Assembly (NCBI GenBank): GCA_035582835.1
Contig: JAYKAV010003443.1
Span: forward strand, 2,384,647 to 2,448,646
Direction of reading: 5' to 3'
Origin: Phoebastria nigripes
Lineage: Eukaryota; Chordata; Aves; Procellariiformes; Diomedeidae
Length of the DNA: 64,000 nucleotides
The translations under genes were made by a program, and so were the position numbers. The notes under the pieces are model-generated. The model was not told where the DNA came from. It searched no databases and worked only from the letters and a program-made list of their open reading frames with translations. This document shows positions 57,146 to 64,000 of this stretch, piece after piece. Position 1 is the first letter of the stretch. Every line of letters starts with the position of its first letter.

Positions 57146-60100
57146 CTATAAGACAGGAGAGAGGGAAAAGAAACCTTAAGTAAAACAAGCAATTGCCACA
57201 TAATAAAATGACAAGAGGATGTGGCAAGGCAAGAAAGGAAAAAAAAAAAAGGGGGGGGGGGCAAAACAGTAACAAAAAAGCTTCCCTTTCTCCTGCTGGT
57301 TTTCACCAAGAGGTAAGTCAGACGGATCTGATGAAGGTTTCAACTGGAACCAGTTACACACTGTGTTTCTATAAACTAATCTTGGTGAGATACGTAAAAT
57401 GTGTTTCATGGGTTGATATAAACACAGATTTCCAGTGCTACTGAGGCTTATCTAGACGATATTGCTGTAAGCACTGCAGAAAGGGAGACATGCTGCAGCC
57501 AGTGTCTTTCCATCCAATACTCCATATACATTTATCATAGTCCATTTGCAGGGTCACGAGTCCATCAGTGAAGCCCCTCCAAACTCTGTATTCAGATCAG
57601 AAATACTTTCAATCACAGATCCCCACATGGTTTCATAGCCCGAAGGCACCAAAGCATCACTGCCCTTGCCTGGGGCTGGCAACAGGAGAAGCCTGCAGGG
57701 ACAAGAGCAGCTCAACATGTTCCCAGCTCACCCGCTGCCCCATGCCGCCGGAGGCTCCCCACAGCCCGAGTCCACGCAGATGTTTGGGAGCCCCTGCTGG
57801 GAGCTGGACTTGCCAACTGATGCAAGTTTGAAGTCAAGAGCACTGTTTTATTCCACAAAAAATGCTACTGCAGCCCAGATCAGCCCCCAACACAGTTTGC
57901 AGCATGGCCCCACAAGGACACGAGTCACACAGCCGAGGCGGCAAAGGGGTGTCCACTAATGGGATGGGGCAGGGACTTCCTACAGTCCTGTCAGTCTGTC
58001 TGAAGCCACGACCCTGTGAAATGGGCCCTCCACCGATCTATCAAGCCTCAACTCTGCACCAGCTTTCCTTTCTGTACAGTGCTGCTTCATTTTACTTGCA
58101 TCACGCGCTGCTGAAGCTATTTTCCTTTCATAATTTTATGTCCCCTATGTACATGACAAATATAGTCTGAAATTATCTGGGATTGGGCAGCTTGTTAAAT
58201 GCCTTTTCTAGCTTTATAAATAAACTATCACTGCTTTATGGTTTAATGTTAGGGATATTCTGTTCTTCCATTTCACACAACAGGTATGTAGACAATTTTT
58301 ACATCTAAGCTATGTTTTGCAATAGTCAAATCCTGAATTGTACTAAGCGGCTAAGGACAAACAGGATGTATTTTAATGTAGAAATGTGCTAGAAACAGCC
58401 GCATATGAAATGATGACAAACTGGCATTTAGAAAGAAAGGTACAAACTGGGAGTGTCTGAAGTTAGAGAGACGATGCTGGGGTGGGGTTTCAGAATTTCA
58501 GCTGAAATCCCAGGAAATCAGCCAGCACGTTGTTAACCCCACGGCTACCTGTATTTTGACTGTGGCAGGAGGACAAATTGCTGCCTGCCTCGGGACATTC
58601 GTGGAGGTGGGAAGGGATCGCTCAGCTGCGAATGGAGACGTGAGAGGGTGACTTACGTTTCCAACAGCATCCCCTTCCAAGCTGATATCCAACCCGAGCT
58701 TCACCAGTGCAGCACTGTGCCCTGGTCCTCATGGTCCAGCTCAGACATTTCTCCACCAAAAACCCCTGGGAGGTATAAACCAGGTTTTCAAAGGTATTTA
58801 GATGCTAAAGACCAGATGTCTAGCGACATTTCGGATATACTAAAGCAGACAGGTGAGTGGCATTCAATGTAAAACACTAACCGTGGTGGAAACTATCAAA
58901 TTCTGCTGGGTGCCTGGATCAATTGGAGGTACTGAAATAGCTGTGACAGACTGTTGCTACTCACACATGAAATCTGCGGCAAAGCTGGGAACTGAACCCT
59001 CTTCTCTCAAGTCTTGGAGTAGAAGTGCAAACTGCACCACTCTTCCTCTCGTGAGACTTTCCATCACGACACTTTGCTGATTATGAACAGGCCAGTCAAT
59101 GAATAGGGGGAAATCAATAGTTCGGCTGAGTCAAGGGTTTTAGATATCCATGATAGGAAACTTAACCTTTCTGCTGATAATATTCCATAAAGCATTAATC
59201 ATTTTCAGCTATTTCCCTTTATTTGTCTAGTAAGAGCCCACCTTCAGCAGCCAAGATAAATCTACCTTTGCAACTCTTCTGATACCTGTTTATTACAAAA
59301 GGCTAATGCAAACATTACCCTAACAGCCTAGGGAGAATTTGCCAAGTCTCAAAGTGGCTGAGAAGGGCACTGGTGCCATGCCAGTAATTTTCCTGCAGTC
59401 AATAAGACAAATTGTCTGGAGCAGTGCTTAGCTGTCCACATGCCTTCCTTTGTTATCTTCACTTTCTTTAAAGAAAATAAAAATTTTAAAATCACTCTAC
59501 AAGAAAACCAGAGCAACCACCTCACACATAGCCAAAAAGAACCCATCGTGAAAAATCCCACAGCCAAAAATACTGAAATGAATTTCATCAACTCCTCCCA
59601 AAAGCCACCATTCTGACCCACTCACTTGTCCAGTATGGACATCTAACATCATCTTCAGTACAATCTGGGACACTGTATGAATGAATGATGTTACCTGAAA
59701 GCCCAGAAAAATGGGAGATACTGACAAAAACATTTTCAGTAGAAAATACAGGTAGTAATTTAACTGTTTAATTATCTTGAATCTTAAAATGTCTTTAAAA
59801 ATTTTAACAACATGTTTAATTATGTTTAATTCAACTGAATATAGCTTAGTATATTTCTGGAGAACTGTAAATAATGGGCACAGGCCAGATACGATGTGTT
59901 GCAAATAAAGAATCACGTTCAATATGAAATTCGTATTTTTGTAATAATAAAAGAAGCACCCCACAGCAATGTCCTATCTTTCTTTAATAGTAAAGTAATG
60001 AAGAAGAGGGAGAAAAAATTTGTGATCTCCTGCATAAATTTAACCTCATTCCTGTTTTTCATCACCTGCCCTTTCTGATTAAGCTACAGTGCAGCCTTCT

Positions 60101-63100
60101 GGCTTCAATTCACGGTGGAAACATAACTAGTTTTGAATAGGGGTGCAGCCACACGCCTCCCTTCTCTGCTCTCTCCTCCTTGCATCTCTCTGCCAGGATG
60201 GTCTACTGCCACCTTGGGCCTAGGGCCTTTTAAGATACTTTAAAAAACACAAGATACTAAGTAAATTGCCATGGATATATGCTAAGTAAAATTGCGTTCA
60301 GAAACGCAAAGTAGAAGACATAGCTATTGCAAGAAGAAAGCAGCTGCTTTTATTTATTCAAACCCTTAATATATTCAAATTTCAGGCTATCTGGTTATTT
60401 TCTTGGAAAACGTTACCATTTGTAATGAAGCATTCTTGGAAAAAAATAACCAAATCAGCAACAAATAATAATCAGGAATTTTTTTTTTTTTTAAAACATT
60501 TTATTGAGTTTATAATAATTTCTCCAAGGCACTATAGGGAATGCTATTTGATCAATCAAGTCATTAAGCTAAGTTCTTAATCTCAAATATGCTCAATATT
60601 GGGAAGATAATAAAAAAAGAAAGAGAAAGTAATTTATTTCCCTTTCCTCCCTTATAAAATAAAATGTTTGTATTATCTCAGTTTCAGTATCTAATGACAC
60701 ACGAGATGCTCTGACATACATGAAAAGTACACACATTAAAGAAGGGAAATAATGTAATGAGACATCAGTGTTAGAGATGAATTTCTACGCCCAAGTACAC
60801 ATTTGTTCAACAGACTTCAAAAAAGAGAAAGTATCTGCTAATATGTACTGATGCTTCTCTGGTGAGTTAAATGCTAATGATGCCTTTCATTAAACACACC
60901 CGCAATGGTAACTGCATTTTGTGGCACTCTTGTTACCTAACACATTTCTTTTCTTTTTCTGGCCAAGATTAATGCAGAGTTTGACAAGAATTTTTAAGTA
61001 GCTGTCAGGATGAATCAGAGATTCATAAATCAAAGGTATTCAGGCTACAGCGAATGGATTTTTTTTTCTTCTTTTTTGGCTTAGGAAACATTTAACATAT
61101 CAGCTCTCTCTCCTTATGAGCCAGTAACAAAACAAGTAAGGTAGAGCTTACAGGCATTTGGGATGATTTAAGTCACTTTAACTTGCTGAAGTGTATTCGC
61201 CTAATCAAATATTTCTGGGTGAAGAAAATGTGCTGCCGGTCTTCAGGCAGCTATTCTGCTTCTGGGCTCTGCATCCCACGGCATTACGCAGGAGGGCCAT
61301 CGGCATGGTTATCGGTGGGCGTTGGACAGACCCGGGCATTGCTGGCTCCGGAGGGGCCATGCTGGGGAGCTGTGGACAGGCTCAGCTTGTTTCCCAGTCA
61401 CTGGGCCAAACGTGTAGCCCTGTGGCTAATCCATCGACGGCACAACAGCTGCACCAAGCTGTGGCTACTTTGTTCACTTACAAAGACTTGCTCTAGAATT
61501 AATAGACCTTGATACACTGAATCCCCCAAGCACTGTACCTTCCTGTGTGGGTCATCCTGGGCTCTTCCTCACCCCAGCCTGCAGGAGAAGTCGTCCCATC
61601 NCCTAATGAACTGCTAACAGCAGGAGGAACCGCGGAGCGAGGGGAGATGGAGAGCGAGTCCGCAGCAGGCGCCAGCCGCCCTCCGGCACCTACACGTGGC
61701 AGCGGACGACAGAGTTGCGAAGCAGCGATGAAGTCAGAGAGTGTTTTCAATGGCAAGATGTGCACTTTGGAAAAAGACCTGGAAGACCCTCTCCGAACCT
61801 TCCTCCTCCACACAGTACTTGGCTATGGAAATACATTTCAGCTGGGATGCTTTTATGCAAAATTGCAAACTTTTTCAAGTGTAACCATCTATTCATGGTG
61901 ACAGGGGAAAAGAAAATTTCAGTTCTGTAACAGTGGCTTTTGTAGAAGAAATGAATAGATTTTACAGTCAGAAGATGTACGTAAATTCTCCACCTTGGCC
62001 ACAGGCTGTGCTGACAAACCTGTGATATTTCTTGATTCTGCTCTGGAAGCTTCAGGGGTGATACTGAAAGCAGTCCTCTGTTCTCCTAATTAGCAGTCAG
62101 GCCCAGCAGTGGCGGGCTACTGCTTTAATGCTTTGTCAATTTTTGATGGAGGCTCTAAAAAGTGGTATGTTTCTGACACATCTGAGAAGAGACGATTTAA
62201 TTCTTCATGCTTGGCCACTGCCAGAAGTCAGTTAGAGAAATAATTAATTGAATTATTTGAATAGAATTCCAATTTGGGAGGCATACAGTCTTCTCCAAGA
62301 TATCCTATCAAGATGTAAATAAGGGCGTCTCTCATGTTGTACACCAAAATCAAGTACTAAAGTATTTCCTTTACAGATTTTGTAACTGAAAACTCAAAAC
62401 GCTATTTTAGAGTTCAGAAATTGCCCTGATAAAACAGACAAGTGTTCAGTTCTGCTCAGAGCCCAGGAATAGAAACCTCGCAGGAGGGTGCAAGAACCTA
62501 AGCAACTCTTCCTTTACTTCTTGAAGAAATTTCATTTTTAGGAATCAATTTTGGTAACTACCAGCTATTGGAAAGAAGCAAAACAAACGCAGATCTAAAC
62601 AATTCGACAGCCTGCCTGTGCCCAGCTCTGGAGCACCCTCCCCGGGCTCAGCCCGTGGTCTGGGGGTCCTGCCAGCCCCACGCAGCGTGAGCCAATTCGG
62701 CGGTGGTGCTTCCTGCGAGCTCAGCAGCGCTCGCTCCGCACAAGGACTTACTGTGCTGCCAACCATGTGAACTTTCCTGCCATAGCTCCTGCTGCCGCCC
62801 GCGTCTGTGTGAATGGATTTTTATGGTGTGATCTGGATGATGTGCAACTTTTTAAAGCAAATTTGGAGCAAAGCACAAACATTATTTTTTAAAGAATACT
62901 ATATTTTTTTCCTCCAGAACAGCAGCTCAGCTGAAAAATTAGTACTGAAGAGAATGAAAAGGAATCCATGGTGATGGTGCTGTAGTTATGATTGTCTAAG
63001 CTATAACGAAGAATGGTCTGTTGGGCTATTAGAAGATACTACCTTTTGCTACAGACCTTGTTTCTCTTTGAAAATACTATTGCTTTATAAGCATGTTTGG

Positions 63101-64000
63101 TTTCTTTACAATGAAACTACATGGGAAATGGCATATAGGTTAATCAGATGGTATTTCAATTGAATTTTAATGCCATGTAAATTGTTCTAATATTTTCATA
63201 GTTGCAACAAGGGTTCCAAGTCTGTAAGACCATCCAATGAGAGTTCAATCTCAGTTCTTCTGTTCAGTACGGTGCAATTATAAATTGACCAGAATATCAG
63301 CTGTTACCTGTTTTTCTCCTTTAAAAATAAACGTAGGCTTAAATTACATTTTTGTGAACTCAAAAATTACTTTTGGAAACCAAAGCAATATTTTAGAAAA
63401 GTTGATTTCTGAGCTTCATGCATTTCAGAGAAGCAGCAACGTAATATTGTTTAAACAACGTCCTAGACTCTTACGTAGGCCTACTGGGAAGCATTACTGG
63501 TAAGAAATCAAACCGGGTAAAAGGACTGTTCCCTGCAGGAAGTCTCCTTTATGGGGCATTCACTGCATTGGTCTCAAATTGAAGTATCAGTAAATGAGAC
63601 TATAGAAAAAATTGGCAAAGAGGAGCAATATATAGTAACAGTAATACATAGTCAATACATCATATATCATAAGTGAAATGACTACAAACTGTCATCTATA
63701 ATCTCTTGCATAAACTGTCTCAATGCCAGAGGACTAGAAAGGACACCAATTTCTAACGAGGTTTCATAATAGGTATGGGTGACTACAGATCAGGTTGTCC
63801 AAAGTTGTTCAGTGAGGTTCCTCACCAAAGACTCTTCAGCAAAAAAGGTGGCTCTGAATAAAATAGGAAGGGTCTGACATCAGAAAATAAGGGGTTAAAA
63901 ACCAGGATCTTGGTGTTCCAAAACATCAGAGAGCAACCAAGTACAAAAGACACCCAGGGACCACAAACTTCTGGAGGCTGGGAGAACGATTCTGGGGAGG
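57146..64000 (-). other. RNF150: RNF150 intron 1, partial
   Basis: The acceptor CTTATAG for exon 2 is at its low end; the donor and exon 1 are beyond the window. I looked for the PA-domain exon (Cys-rich, with a signal peptide) in both the A/T-rich and the G+C-rich parts (57640-58070, 61540-61760, 62600-62800) and did not find it. An A12-G11 tract lies 94 bp from exon 2. No repeat of a clear family was recognised. Confidence 0.85.
57239..57261. repeat. A12-G11 composite homopolymer
   Basis: Twelve A followed directly by eleven G on the plus strand. On the gene strand it is C11-T12, ending 94 bp before exon 2. Confidence 0.9.

Noticed and set aside
59497..59964. 155-codon open frame with hydrophobic stretches
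   Set aside because: Rich in Phe, Leu, Ile and Lys because the DNA is A/T-rich. No homology pattern, in intron 1.
57146..64000. RNF150 exon 1 within the window
   Set aside because: No frame here shows a signal peptide followed by the Cys-containing PA-domain pattern and a donor site of the right phase. It must be further upstream.

Overview
This is vertebrate nuclear DNA, almost certainly from a bird. The evidence is a set of CR1 LINE remnants with typical avian 3' ends (46998-47186, 50674-51138, 42570-42618), large GT-AG introns, low repeat density, and no mammalian Alu/L1-type elements or bacterial gene structure. The only protein-coding gene I can support is RNF150, on the minus strand. 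It encodes a PA-TM-RING (Goliath family) E3 ubiquitin ligase. Six exons are present and splice together cleanly. They encode the C-terminal 276 complete codons of a protein that is 438 residues long in human. The first coding exon (signal peptide and most of the protease-associated domain) must lie beyond position 64000.

Layout, read in gene direction from high to low coordinates: partial intron 1 (57146-64000); exon 2, end of PA domain and transmembrane helix (56895-57145); intron 2 (7.3 kb); exon 3, juxtamembrane cytoplasmic linker (49568-49639); intron 3 (422 bp); exon 4, first half of the RING-H2 (49063-49145); intron 4 (7.6 kb, most of the LINE remnants); exon 5, second half of the RING-H2 (41412-41508); intron 5 (6.4 kb); exon 6, cytoplasmic tail (34804-35014); intron 6 (25.5 kb); exon 7, last 38 codons and stop (9187-9305). 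The phases agree at every junction: 251+72+83+97+211+119 nt give one open frame ending in TGA.

Below the stop codon lies a long region that I infer to be an ~8 kb 3' UTR, ending near position 1200 at an AATAAA signal with upstream CPE-like and Pumilio-like elements. Two further AATAAA signals (near 7900 and 2195) could give shorter forms. Positions 1-1190 are G+C-richer intergenic DNA with no gene that I can recognise.

I found no sign of a novel multi-gene system. The more notable observations are regulatory or structural: the very long 3' UTR with two short CpG-dense islets, a RING domain split across an intron between zinc ligands, one in-frame cassette-sized exon (72 nt), scattered ancient amniote-type repeats, and single-base N calls clustered in 11970-20502.
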